Shown here: piece by piece, positions 35,655-44,670 of the stretch
How positions within the stretch are numbered: the first letter of the stretch is position 1
Layout: every line of letters starts with the position of its first letter
Notes under the pieces: model-generated
The model's input: the letters and a program-made list of their open reading frames with translations, nothing else
The model's database searches: none
Told to the model about the DNA's origin: nothing
Assembly (NCBI RefSeq): GCF_014698965.1
Contig: NZ_JACXAE010000034.1
Coordinates: forward strand, 114,644 to 178,643
Origin: Iningainema tapete BLCC-T55
Lineage (GTDB): Bacteria; Cyanobacteriota; Cyanobacteriia; Cyanobacteriales; Nostocaceae
DNA: 64,000 nt
Direction of reading: 5' to 3'
Position numbers and translations under genes: made by a program

Positions 35655-36011
35655 ATGACTGCCAAAACTAAAATCGCCAAAACTCAAGCAACCGATCTCA
35701 AGGTCAAACTGTTTCGGGGATTCTCTGACCCCTCGCGCCTAGCTATTCTCAATGCGTTGCGCTCTTCTGGTTCGTTAACAGTCACAGAAATTGTCAAAGC
35801 AACGGGTCTAAGTCAATCGAATACCTCCAACCATCTTGGGTGTCTGCGCTACTGTGGGCTGGTTGTTTGCTTTCAACAGGGACGCTTTGTCCGTTATCAA
35901 CTAAGCGATGAGCGGATAGCGACGTTGCTGCACCTAGCCGATGAATTGCTGGCAGATGTGGCTAAGGGCGTAGACGAATGCAGTCATTATGACGACAAGG
36001 AAGATTGCTGA
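35655..36011 (+). CDS. CmtR-like ArsR-family metal repressor, second copy
   Basis: The 118-residue product has FRGFSDPSRLAILNALRSSG, GLSQSNTSNHLGCLRYCGLV and a C-terminal DECSHYDDKEDC. Cysteines C63/C67 and C109/C118 keep the CmtR-type ligand set; C72 is extra. It is a close paralogue of the repressor at 21903. No ATPase follows it, only debris, so it may act in trans on the shared dyads. I prefer ATG 35655 over TTG 35649. Confidence 0.87.
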   Translation: MTAKTKIAKTQATDLKVKLFRGFSDPSRLAILNALRSSGSLTVTEIVKATGLSQSNTSNHLGCLRYCGLVVCFQQGRFVRYQLSDERIATLLHLADELLADVAKGVDECSHYDDKEDC

Positions 36012-36109
36012 ATCGAACACTTTGGAGTTTAGTTGATGGAAGGCAGACAAAGAAACAATTTTGAGCGAGCGCGTACAGTTTTTCTGTTTCGCTACAGTGA
36101 CCCTATGTT

Positions 36110-36761
36110 TGATAACGGGGCAAGCGAACGATGAAGGTGCTACCTTTACCAAGTTCGCTTTGCACCTGTATGCTCCCCTTGTGTGCCTGAACAATAGCTT
36201 GCGCGATGCCTGCGGCAAGCCGCTCCGCGTCTACGCCAATCCCAATCCAGATCCACCAGTGCTACGTGAGCGAGCCTCCTAACGGAGGAGCTTCGCTAAC
36301 GCTATTCACGCGATAGAAACGGTCAAAAATCCGCTTTTGCTCACCTAGTGCAATGCCAATGCCCGTATCTTGAACTTCAATCACCGCATTACCGTTGTTG
36401 CGCTTGAGAATTACATTTACATAACCGCCAGCAAGAGTATATTGAATGGCATTAGCAATTAAATTAGAAAGCACACGTAAAAGTTGGTCTTCGTCTCCTA
36501 TGACATATAACGGCTGATGGCATTGCATAGAAAATGTTAGTTGCAAATTGGCTGCACTCGCTAACGCGGAAAACTCTTCGATAATATCATTAATCAAAAC
36601 GTTGAGACAGCAGGGTAGCCATTGTGTTGCCTGGGTTTGCTGATCCAATCTCGACAGCAGCAGTAGATCCTGAACCAGTTCAACAAGTCGATGATTCTGA
36701 CGTATAATAGAAGCCAGCGTATCCCGTGCTTCTGCAACAGACAAATAAAGACTGGAGAGGT
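36110..36761 (-). pseudogene. Histidine kinase C-terminal remnant
   Basis: It contains SIIRQNHRLVELVQDLLLLS, IGDEDQLLRVLSNLIANAIQ (N box) and VIEVQDTGIGIALGEQKRIF (G1). Then a frame break follows near 36290, and finally AAGIAQAIVQAHKGSIQVQS with LGKGSTFIVRLP near 36110-36200. The sensor domain and H-box are missing. The upstream end is joined to a MalT-like fragment. Confidence 0.75.
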
Positions 36762-37561
36762 TTGGAGGAGCGATCTAGCACCTCCTCAACCAGGTAATCC
36801 AGGATGTAATGCTGAGTCCCTTTTAAAGATTCAATGACCGTCGAGATGTCTTGAGCACCCTGCATCGATAGCGCCGCTAACTGCAACCCTACAATCCATC
36901 CTTCCGTCCGCGCCTGAATTGCTGAAATCTGCTCTAGTGATAAATGGAGCTTCATTGATTGGTTGATAAAAGCAGCTGCTTCTGCATCGGTAAAGCGTAA
37001 ATTAGCTGCTCGCAGTTCAGTCAATTGACCACTCGCACGCAGTCGAGCCAGACCCAAAGGCGGTAAGACGCGAGAAGCGATCGCTAAGTGTAGTTGGGGC
37101 GGCAGATGCTCCAGTAAAAAGGTAAGTACCGAATGAATTGGACGAGCAGTGATGAGGTGATAGTCATCCAGAACCACGACACAGTCATCTTGGAGATTGG
37201 CAATCTCATTAATTAAAGAAATTAGGAAAAACTCGAACGAAGTAGGCTCCGTTGAGCGAAGCATTGCCAAAGTTGATTCTCCTAGTTCGCTCTCAAACTT
37301 TTGAAGGGCAGCAATAAAATAGCTCCAGAATCGTGAGGGTTCGTTATCACTTTCATCTAGGGATAGCCAATTCACGGGCATCTTGGCTTGACGCGACCAC
37401 TCGCTTAACAATGTTGTCTTGCCAAAGCCTGCGGGAGCCGAAATCAAGATTAACTTGCATCCGATGCCCTGATTCAACTGCAAAAGGCAGCGATCGCGCC
37501 TCACTAAGAATGAGCGGATTGACGGAATATGAAATTTTGTAGATAAAAGCGGGCCAGTCAT
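36762..37561 (-). pseudogene. MalT-like (LuxR/STAND ATPase) regulator, N-terminal fragment
   Basis: The first 265 or so residues are intact: TKFHIPSIRSFLVRRDRC, Walker A SAPAGFGKTTLLSEW, Walker B CVVVLDDYHLI, LAIASRVLPPLGLARLRASG and EGWIVGLQLAALSM. After YLVEEVLDRSS the frame runs into antisense-like sequence at the junction with the kinase remnant and stops at 36680. The TPR part and the C-terminal LuxR DNA-binding domain are missing, so it cannot act as an activator. Confidence 0.75.
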
Positions 37562-37881
37562 AGACGACGCCCCTAAAACCTAATTCACTTGCTTGGCGAA
37601 GGCAACTATATTTTAACAAGTTAGACGGCTTCAATAGTTATTCGTTTCCTGGTTGGCGAGTCAATTTTTTAACATAAGTAGTAACAACCCACCCCCTTAT
37701 GTCTGCCTGCGTGTTGCTTTGGAGGAGCTTTCAACGTCGTTGTCAACGCTATCTGCCACCTCTTAAGGCGAGATGGGCGATTGCGCAGAGCGCACTGCCC
37801 TTTGGGCGATCGCCTGAGTGCGTTAAAGGGGTAGTTGACTAATCCCCAGGAACACCAGGGTTGCATTAATCTAACTAATTG
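37562..37881. other. Intergenic region at the edge of the leftward cluster
   Basis: No gene was recognised. It contains GCGATCGC-like palindromes and GC-rich short inverted repeats around 37770-37820. It marks the boundary between the decayed island and the leftward membrane/translocase cluster. Confidence 0.4.
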
Positions 37882-38550
37882 TTAAACTTGCAAGCACTCA
37901 ACAATCTGACTAGAACTGACGGACAAACTTAGCAGATAGTCAACCAAGCTTTCCTTGCCACCACTATTTACATAAGCAGAATAGCCTGAGATCGGGGCTT
38001 TAGAACAGAAAATGCGTAATTTTCTGAAACTAAACTCCATCAACTTCTGCTTCTCAAGATCGATATTTACCACTAGCTGGTTTTCGACACCGGAAATATG
38101 GATGTCAGTGCGCACAAGACTAGAAACCTCTACACATGACTGGCTCCTCAAGTCGGCAGATCCTTGAGACAATTCCTCAAAGGTGACCACCTCTGTGCTT
38201 GAGTTTCTCAAGTCAACAAGAGTGGCGTGGGGATGTGAAGCACTCATCTGGCTCACCACTACAGTGTCCTGACCAATTTCCTGAAAATTAGAGATTTCAT
38301 TAAAAGAAGCTAGTTCATTCGTTGGCAACTTTACCTCAATACCAAGCTGAGTATGCTCTTCAGGAATAAACTGTTGATTGGAAAAATCAACAGAAGGTTC
38401 TTGAATTAATACTTCCAAAAAGGATTTGGAAGTATGAGCTACTTGAGTAGTAGGAGTGTAAAATAGCCAACAAATAAACGAGAGAATCACAAACAGCAGG
38501 TAAACATCTAACAGTAAGTCGTAGGCTTTATCAAAAAGTTCAGTCATCAT
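37882..38550 (-). CDS. Membrane-anchored hypothetical protein
   Basis: The 222-residue product has one N-terminal TM helix (about 13-31, LLLDVYLLFVILSFICWLFY). A long Ser/Thr/Glu-rich region of low complexity follows, and then a C-terminal domain (about 165-215) with LMEFSFRKLRIFCSKAPISG and VDYLLSLS, faintly like SAP/Rho-N-type helical DNA-binding units. It is the last gene of the leftward block. I do not recognise its family. The layout suggests a membrane protein with a cytosolic binding tail. Confidence 0.6.
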   Translation of the reverse strand: MMTELFDKAYDLLLDVYLLFVILSFICWLFYTPTTQVAHTSKSFLEVLIQEPSVDFSNQQFIPEEHTQLGIEVKLPTNELASFNEISNFQEIGQDTVVVSQMSASHPHATLVDLRNSSTEVVTFEELSQGSADLRSQSCVEVSSLVRTDIHISGVENQLVVNIDLEKQKLMEFSFRKLRIFCSKAPISGYSAYVNSGGKESLVDYLLSLSVSSSQIVECLQV

Positions 38551-38610
38551 GTTCGTTTCTCCAAGTAGTTAATTGGGTAGATTTTTGTAGAGATTTAGCT
38601 ACCCAGTAGT

Positions 38611-38626
38611 GGGGCGTTTACGCCCC
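38611..38626. terminator. GC-rich hairpin
   Basis: GGGGCG-TTTA-CGCCCC, extended by AGTA/TACT, lies between the genes ending at 38764 and starting at 38550. It probably terminates the leftward transcript from 40158. Confidence 0.5.
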
Positions 38627-38763
38627 GTACTGAGTGCCGTGTTCTACAAATTACCAACTACTATTAGGAGTAGGGAAATTAGATCAAGCTAACAAGACAA
38701 AAAGAAGCTCTTAGTTGGGAGTTGGTTGAAAACTTGGAGCGGGAAACTTCACATTACCTTACT

Positions 38764-40158
38764 TTACCGAGTACGGAAATAGTTGACAAGAGAAATCAGG
38801 TTATAGTTATACCTCAGTTCGCAAGGACAATTAGAGTCGTATGGGTCAATTGGTTGACCGTTAAATTTAAAGGAGTAGGATACTCCAGTAGAACAGTTGT
38901 AAACAACTATCCTATTTCTATCGACACGGATATCAGCACCATACAAACCTTTATTCAAGTCCCTGATTTTATCCAGGTGACTGTAGTCCTCTTCAACTAT
39001 TTCCCGATACTTGAAGTAATGAACGTAGTCGCGCAAATCAGTATCTTCACCTAATTCAGGTAACTTGTCTGAAAAAGGTAGCCTAAAACCATCAAAGTCA
39101 AAATAAAAACTGCGACCAGAGTAGCTGTCTTTGACAACAACCTCTTTATCCATTTTGAAAACTTCAACATTATTCAAACCCTCATTAAGAGCAGAAATAA
39201 CGTTTTGGTCTGAGTATTCACGCAGCACTATCCGGTCTGAAAGTTTCTTATCCGGACAATCAATTCCTGACCAACCAAAAGGATGTAGAGCACAAACAAT
39301 TTTGTCTGCGCCATGTAAGTTAGAACAGCCGAGACAGGAATCCAGACAAGCATTTTTAAATTGCCCGTTTAATTTTGCCCAGTAGAAACTATTGTGAAGC
39401 TGGAAATATTCTTCTAACGCTTCAGTAGGGTCAGCTCGACGCGAATGGAAATATTTTCCTACCAGATTTTCTCTTTCAGGGTATTTAACTTCAAACAGAA
39501 CGGCTAGTTTTTGAACTTGATGATCGTTAAGCCGAAAAGAAGCAATTTCTTCTCTAGGCTCGGATTTTGTACCGCAATGCGAACTCAAACGACACAAATG
39601 CAACCCGCACAAAACAGGATGTCCTGTAATTTGAGTCACGTAATAGGTGTAAATAGAATTCTGCCGCCAAGTGTATGTAACCTCTAGATTAGTTTCCTCG
39701 TTTTGTTCATCTTCCTCTTCTGACGACTCAAAAGAAGAATCATTCAAACCAAGTACTTCGTCCTCTGACTCTAAATCCTCATCGGAGGAGTCTGAATCAT
39801 CAGATAATCCGTCAACTGAAGAATTACAGGAACGAAGTGCAATTATTTGGTTTGTCCGAGTAACAGTTTCTTCCTTCTCTTCCAATTTACTCACACCCAT
39901 TACCAAACTACCAGCAGCAGCAGCAGAAATTGTACCAACCAAGCTAAATAGTCCAGTTGCAGTCGCAATAGTACTAACCCGTTCATAGAAGGGTTTATAC
40001 TTTGCGCCTACCCCTGCGCTTGCCAAAAGGGTTAGCCCAACTGAAGCTGGTAAAACTATTCCCACTGAAGTGGTTGTAGCAAGTATTGATGCGATTCCTA
40101 CACAAGAATTGATTTCTTGTAGTAGACGAACAACTCGTGTCTTGAATTTGCTCTTCAT
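38764..40158 (-). CDS. Membrane protein with acidic Ser-rich linker, Cys cluster and C-terminal duplication
   Basis: The 464-residue product has Ala/Gly-rich hydrophobic segments (about residues 20-45 and 60-90) and a highly acidic serine-rich linker (about 118-155, DDSDSSDEDLESEDEVLG). A cysteine cluster follows (CLDSCLGCSNLHGADKIVCA, then HPFG and CPD), a pattern I know from small cyanobacterial proteins. Two diverged copies of a roughly 75-residue unit close the chain (ALNEGLNNVEVFKMDKEVVV versus DLNKGLYGADIRVDRNRIVV). I start at MKSK (40158); ATG 40203 lies further upstream. Function unknown. Confidence 0.65.
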   Translation of the reverse strand: MKSKFKTRVVRLLQEINSCVGIASILATTTSVGIVLPASVGLTLLASAGVGAKYKPFYERVSTIATATGLFSLVGTISAAAAGSLVMGVSKLEEKEETVTRTNQIIALRSCNSSVDGLSDDSDSSDEDLESEDEVLGLNDSSFESSEEEDEQNEETNLEVTYTWRQNSIYTYYVTQITGHPVLCGLHLCRLSSHCGTKSEPREEIASFRLNDHQVQKLAVLFEVKYPERENLVGKYFHSRRADPTEALEEYFQLHNSFYWAKLNGQFKNACLDSCLGCSNLHGADKIVCALHPFGWSGIDCPDKKLSDRIVLREYSDQNVISALNEGLNNVEVFKMDKEVVVKDSYSGRSFYFDFDGFRLPFSDKLPELGEDTDLRDYVHYFKYREIVEEDYSHLDKIRDLNKGLYGADIRVDRNRIVVYNCSTGVSYSFKFNGQPIDPYDSNCPCELRYNYNLISLVNYFRTR

Positions 40159-40270
40159 AATTTCCCCTTTTACATGCTTTAAACCGTTAGTTACTACTAG
40201 CAACCCCGGCTTTTCGAGGGGACTAGGGATTCTAACTTTTCATGAGATGAAACTTACTACTCTACTCCTG

Positions 40271-40369
40271 TCAGCTATAAATGGCACTCAGTTTTTTTAA
40301 CCATTCTGGACTGATGTTCGAGTTCAATTCTTCTCTAAAAGCTATACTCCCAGTGGCAGCTACAAGCAT
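40271..40369 (-). CDS. Possible 32-residue small protein
   Basis: The minus-strand frame from ATG 40369 encodes MLVAATGSIAFREEL, then SNISPEWLKKLSAIYS before a TGA. The amphipathic tail looks protein-like and the spacing fits the leftward gene series, but no clear ribosome-binding site was identified. It may instead be the tail of a lost gene, as the frame is open upstream to about 40415. Confidence 0.3.
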   Translation of the reverse strand: MLVAATGSIAFREELNSNISPEWLKKLSAIYS

Positions 40370-40407
40370 CGAACTTGTTAATAACCCATACGTTGGCTGC
40401 CTATTTT

Positions 40408-40890
40408 CTAGAAAATATGGCTATTAGATTCGTTTACTTCTAATTCCTCAAAGCAGTCAGCAAAACTCGAAAAATGAAAATATCTCAAGGGCATACGAGA
40501 AATCGTTAGCAAAGATAAATTATCCAGAAGAGCTAACATCTGCAAGCTGAATAAATCTTCGGAAAACTTCTCACTAGCACAATGTAGCCTATCAAAATTA
40601 TCTATTACCAATAGTCTAGCATGATTAAGTGATAAGTGTTGTACACTCGCGTGCCAATCTAATTGATAGTACAGACCAAAACTTATAGAAATAACTTTAA
40701 AAAGTTTATCCAAACAAAAGGGATAGGCTAAATCAAGATAAACAGATTCAATGTTAATATCTTTTAACAGACATGACTTAACTGTAAAGGTTTTTCCTCT
40801 ACATGCCTTACCCCAGAGATTAACATTTTTACCAGTAGTAACTTTTTCAATTAATCGACTGTATTCAAAATGTCTCAACATGATCTCCAA
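40408..40890 (-). CDS. Small P-loop ATPase-like protein
   Basis: The 160-residue product has a Walker A-like VNLWGKACRGKTFTVKS (residues about 23-39), a Walker B-like ARLLVIDNFDRLH (about 92-104), and a sensor-1-like LLTISRMPLRYF. The order and spacing fit a minimal AAA+/TniB-type ATP-binding core without a lid domain. The P-loop GKACRGKT keeps the GKT end. It could be an accessory ATPase of the DNA-processing cluster. Family assignment is tentative. Confidence 0.55.
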   Translation of the reverse strand: MEIMLRHFEYSRLIEKVTTGKNVNLWGKACRGKTFTVKSCLLKDINIESVYLDLAYPFCLDKLFKVISISFGLYYQLDWHASVQHLSLNHARLLVIDNFDRLHCASEKFSEDLFSLQMLALLDNLSLLTISRMPLRYFHFSSFADCFEELEVNESNSHIF

Positions 40891-40954
40891 CCTCTCATAA
40901 GCTAATACTCAAACTTTAATATGAAAATACTAATTGCGAAGTCAACAACTAATC

Positions 40955-41332
40955 CTAGTTAATAAGTTTAATCAAACTAGAATAATTAACATTTATCCGG
41001 ATAGGGTGACTAGTAGGAAATTGAGTAACAAAAAAAGAAGTAAGCAAGCCACAACTAACACCAACTGTAAAGATAGAAAACATCTTTAAAATTGAATTGA
41101 CTTTTGATCCAAAGTCTGGCTGAGGCTGACGCTCTAGATTATGAAAAATATACACCCCGTATATCCTACCTACCAAACTTACGTCTCCTTGGTAAATACA
41201 ATTATCAGGCGATCGCTCATCCAAAGGTACTATCTTAATCAGTCGCGTATCAACATTATGCATTTCAGCATAATATTTTTTAACCGATAGTACCTGGTAT
41301 TTCAAATCATCAAAATTATCAATTTTACTCAT
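40955..41332 (-). CDS. Hypothetical protein with C-terminal TM helix
   Basis: The 125-residue product has a soluble N-terminal part (KYYAEMHNVDTRLIKIVP, GDVSLVGRIYGVYIF) and one TM helix near residues 85-107 (IFTVGVSCGLLTSFFV). No family was recognised. It lies after a 133-bp AT-rich gap from the rusA-like gene and could start a second leftward transcript. Confidence 0.5.
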   Translation of the reverse strand: MSKIDNFDDLKYQVLSVKKYYAEMHNVDTRLIKIVPLDERSPDNCIYQGDVSLVGRIYGVYIFHNLERQPQPDFGSKVNSILKMFSIFTVGVSCGLLTSFFVTQFPTSHPIRINVNYSSLIKLIN

Positions 41333-41465
41333 CTAAATTCACCATTTCTATTGAGTGTCTCGCTTATCCCATCAAGTCTATATTCTCACTTTACCCTCTG
41401 GAATAACTACCGCTCATGCTAGAAGCGACAGTCACGCAATATGTTATACTTGTTTTAATTTATTA

Positions 41466-41879
41466 TTATTTGTTAGTATACAACATATTTAATTTGCTAA
41501 AATGTTCTAACATAAAGTCTGGTGTTTTTGACATTCGTAGGATAACTTCATCCTTCTTGCTCCGATGGTAATAATGAATAACAGGAGACTGAATAGTACA
41601 CAAATTATCGTTCTTAATTACTGCAGCTTCAACTAGCCCGTCCATGATGTACTTACTAGCTGCTGCAACATTATCATGATCGCGGGCAAAAGTTTTTAAA
41701 TACCAGTGAAATTCTAGCCAAACTTTATCTTTAAACTTCACATCACAAGTACAAGCAAACTGGCAGATTATGTTCGTCCAGTGTTTCTTGTGTCTGGCGC
41801 TAACTTGCCAACCTTGTCGAGCAAAATTTATCTGGTCATTAAGCGTCGGTGGTAGACTAAGTGTAATCTCAAATATCAT
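41466..41879 (-). CDS. RusA-family Holliday junction resolvase
   Basis: The 137-residue product carries the RusA pattern. LPPTLNDQINFARQG is at the N-terminus, and ARDHDNVAAASKYIMDGL has D67, D69 and K76. AAVIKNDN has D91, matching the D70/D72/D91 and K76 positions reported for E. coli RusA. It cuts four-way DNA junctions. Its start overlaps the end of the FtsK-like gene by 11 bp, implying translational coupling and joint use in DNA transfer or replication-intermediate resolution. Confidence 0.85.
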   Translation of the reverse strand: MIFEITLSLPPTLNDQINFARQGWQVSARHKKHWTNIICQFACTCDVKFKDKVWLEFHWYLKTFARDHDNVAAASKYIMDGLVEAAVIKNDNLCTIQSPVIHYYHRSKKDEVILRMSKTPDFMLEHFSKLNMLYTNK

Positions 41880-43848
41880 TGTCTCCCTCCAAGCCAGATA
41901 TAAATTCAGCTACAGCATCGCGCAAGCGCTTATATCTCCTCCCATCCGAACGCGATAATTTAAATAGTTCTTGGACTATCTCATGAAGTTCATAACCGCG
42001 TTTATGTAGAGAAATAATACTAGATTTAGTATGCTCATCAAAAGCAATATTTGAGCTAAATTCTTCTAATTTATTGCCAAGAGTAGTATCAGGAATTGGG
42101 GCTGATTTTTCGGTAGTAGTAGAACTATCAAAACTAGAAAAACCTAATCCAGAATCCCAAGGAGTAATATCACTCGTGTGATTTTTAGCCGATTCTAGAT
42201 AGTTTTCAAAATCCTTCTTTTCATCGCCCAGATACAGCCCCTGGAGGCGCATAACCCCCAAAGGTGATTTGTAGAGCATATCACCGAACCCCAACAAACT
42301 GGCTGCTCGGTTATCGTCGGGGTCGCCCAAAATAATTCCACTGTCTTCCGGTCGAGAAGTTGCAAACGCCACCTTTGCCGGACAGTTAGACCGGATAAGA
42401 GGTTTAATAACGTCTTTGTCCGGACGCTGGGTGAACAGCAAGATATGTATCCCCGCCGCCCCCGCCTTCGCTAACAATTTCATCAGCATCAGTTCTAGGA
42501 GATCCTTGTAGTTGGGGTCAGACAGCAGATCGAAGCATTCATCAATTAAACAAACTATCCGTGTCATCGGTACAGCAGGAAACATCTGATTGTACTGCGC
42601 GACCTTCTCCACAGAGACTCGTTCAAACTCAAGGTAACGAAGTTCTTGTTCCGCTACAAGGTATTCTAGTAAGTTTCGAGTAGCGATCGCATCCTTAGCC
42701 ACCGGAGCAATCAAATGGGGTAGCCCGTCAAAGCAGCCAAACGTCACACGCTTAACATCGCTAAGAACCAATCTCACTACTCCAGAGGGATACCGCCTTG
42801 CCAAATACAAAACTGCAGCCCGCTCAAACTGACTCTTACCCCCACGAGTACGCCCACCACCCAAAATATGAGTTACATTTTCATCGTAGAGGGGTATTTC
42901 AACATAAGTACCGTCCACATCCACACCACCAGGAATAACAACCCGGTTAATATCAAACTCCCCTGAAAACTTGACATAATCAGCAAAATATGCCTTTTGT
43001 CTATCCAAACGAGGGATGTCAAACACAACCGCCCCCGGTACTACTGATATCATTGGTGGGTTTTCTATTTTGAGTTCATCCCCTAGCTGCTGTACCAAGT
43101 CATTTCCCAAGCCCTGGACTTTCTTGAAACTTACTCCCTTTGCTAGCTTAACCTTCACCCGATTAAAAGTAGGTCCAGTTTTCGTATCAACGTATTTGCA
43201 ATCAATACCAAAGTCCTGGAGAACACCTACAAGAACATTTCCAGTGTCAATCATCGAACTAGACTGAGGATTTGAAGAGTTATTAGAGACAGATAACTCT
43301 GCTTGGTTTTGGGCGGCTGCTGGTAAAAAGATTTTTTCTCCCCTAGCCTTAGCAACCAAATTAGCTGCCTGATAACCCAACTGTTTCAGATACATATTTT
43401 CCGTTTTCTGGGCCAGTTGAACAAAATCGAGGTAGGATTTACCTTCGAGATACATTCCATATAAATCTTGCTGGAAAACCTGCTTTTCGTATTCGGAAGG
43501 AATCCTATTAATTAATATATACCTCAAAGATAGTTGAGCAAAAGCCAAATCTGATAAATTACAATAATCATGACAAACTTCTAATATGCTACTTTCAGAC
43601 ATACCTGAAAGCACAGCTTGATAAATTATCTCAAATAAATAGTCATGACTATAGCTAACAATTGGACGAGTAAGTTTTTCGGAAAACTCTAACTGTGAAA
43701 GAGTAGCAGCGATATAAGATTGTTGCTCCTGAGTAAATAATTCTCTTGCATCGGCTAAAATTTCGCTATTCGATAAACCCTGTTGCTTGAGGCAAATAAT
43801 TGCCGATGTGATTGACTCTAGAGTGTGTTGATTGTTTTCCACATTCAT
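41869..43848 (-). CDS. FtsK/SpoIIIE-domain DNA translocase
   Basis: In the 659-residue product, residues 1-180 are helical and unlike known FtsK N-termini. A domain of about 200-300 resembles the FtsK beta domain (VKVKLAKGVSFKKVQGLGND, SVVPGAVVFDIPR). The motor has Walker A GGGRTRGGKS (330-339), Walker B IVCLIDE (431-437) and FTQRPDKDVIKPLIRSNCPA. No TM helices and no gamma domain with a recognisable KOPS-reading motif are evident. It probably pumps double-stranded DNA; membrane contact may come from partner proteins of the operon. It overlaps the neighbouring genes on both sides. Confidence 0.88.
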   Translation of the reverse strand: MNVENNQHTLESITSAIICLKQQGLSNSEILADARELFTQEQQSYIAATLSQLEFSEKLTRPIVSYSHDYLFEIIYQAVLSGMSESSILEVCHDYCNLSDLAFAQLSLRYILINRIPSEYEKQVFQQDLYGMYLEGKSYLDFVQLAQKTENMYLKQLGYQAANLVAKARGEKIFLPAAAQNQAELSVSNNSSNPQSSSMIDTGNVLVGVLQDFGIDCKYVDTKTGPTFNRVKVKLAKGVSFKKVQGLGNDLVQQLGDELKIENPPMISVVPGAVVFDIPRLDRQKAYFADYVKFSGEFDINRVVIPGGVDVDGTYVEIPLYDENVTHILGGGRTRGGKSQFERAAVLYLARRYPSGVVRLVLSDVKRVTFGCFDGLPHLIAPVAKDAIATRNLLEYLVAEQELRYLEFERVSVEKVAQYNQMFPAVPMTRIVCLIDECFDLLSDPNYKDLLELMLMKLLAKAGAAGIHILLFTQRPDKDVIKPLIRSNCPAKVAFATSRPEDSGIILGDPDDNRAASLLGFGDMLYKSPLGVMRLQGLYLGDEKKDFENYLESAKNHTSDITPWDSGLGFSSFDSSTTTEKSAPIPDTTLGNKLEEFSSNIAFDEHTKSSIISLHKRGYELHEIVQELFKLSRSDGRRYKRLRDAVAEFISGLEGDNDI

Positions 43849-44648
43849 TATCTACTTGATACTAATTGCTGTTGATAGTAGCTGATTAACTGTTCTAAAC
43901 TTTTCGGATTTTGTCCGTAATTGTTATAGGGCATACTCGCCCATATTCTTCCAACTTTACGAACTGCACTATTAAAATTACCCGCGTTAACATCATTTAA
44001 TGCACCTGCCTCTGTAATTAAAGCAACAGCCATCTTATCTTGGGAAGCAGGAGAAAAATCTTTCAGTTGAAGTCGATCTTTAAGGTAGTACCAATTCTTG
44101 TCCAACATCTGATATCCCCCAGCCGCAGTCGAGCAAACTGTTCTACCATTTATTGGTGCGCACTGCTTGCGTAAAGGGTGAGAACTAAAATCGTTAAATT
44201 CACCATTGAAAACTAGCTTGCGATAACTTTCACTTCCCGATGTACCTGTCTCTGCCCAGCGGATTGTGGCTAAAAAAGCTTGCATTTGTTTTGAATAACT
44301 ATTGAAATCGCTACTACTAAATCTGCTTGAAGAAATAGAAGCAATACCTACATTATTCGGGATTTTAAATAGATATATTCCCAGGACAACTAACGAAGCA
44401 ACTGATAAATGTATGGGCTGAAAACGCGATAATAAGTTGTAACGTGGATTCCATACTAATCCCACTAAACCACCAGCAATAAACCCAAATTTCCAACTAT
44501 CAAGTGCCTTACCAAAACTGTTTAAGAGGCAAACCGTATCCGCACCCTTTGATACCAATCTACACGGTAAAGATGTCGCTCCATAGGAGAAAGCAACACA
44601 AGAGGCTGCACCAACCAAACCTGATATAAAAATCGGTATAATCCGCAT
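43848..44648 (-). CDS. Membrane-anchored GH104-like lysozyme
   Basis: The 266-residue product has three hydrophobic segments (about 3-25, 52-66 and 80-94). A lysozyme-like domain follows: ATIRWAETGTSGSESYRKLV with likely catalytic E133, FNDFSSHPLRKQCAP, and VCSTAAGGYQMLDKNWYYL. This pattern matches P22-endolysin/GH104-like muramidases. It should cut glycan strands locally on the periplasmic side. It shares one base with the FtsK gene start, so the two are coupled, and it fits a role in opening murein for an envelope-spanning machine. Confidence 0.82.
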   Translation of the reverse strand: MRIIPIFISGLVGAASCVAFSYGATSLPCRLVSKGADTVCLLNSFGKALDSWKFGFIAGGLVGLVWNPRYNLLSRFQPIHLSVASLVVLGIYLFKIPNNVGIASISSSRFSSSDFNSYSKQMQAFLATIRWAETGTSGSESYRKLVFNGEFNDFSSHPLRKQCAPINGRTVCSTAAGGYQMLDKNWYYLKDRLQLKDFSPASQDKMAVALITEAGALNDVNAGNFNSAVRKVGRIWASMPYNNYGQNPKSLEQLISYYQQQLVSSR

Positions 44649-44670
44649 TTTTACTTTCTCCCCATTACCT

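Noticed and set aside
41869..43848. Chromosomal FtsK cell-division protein
   Set aside because: It lacks the N-terminal TM domain, it is overlapped by murein-enzyme and RusA genes, and its gene neighbourhood is plasmid-like.
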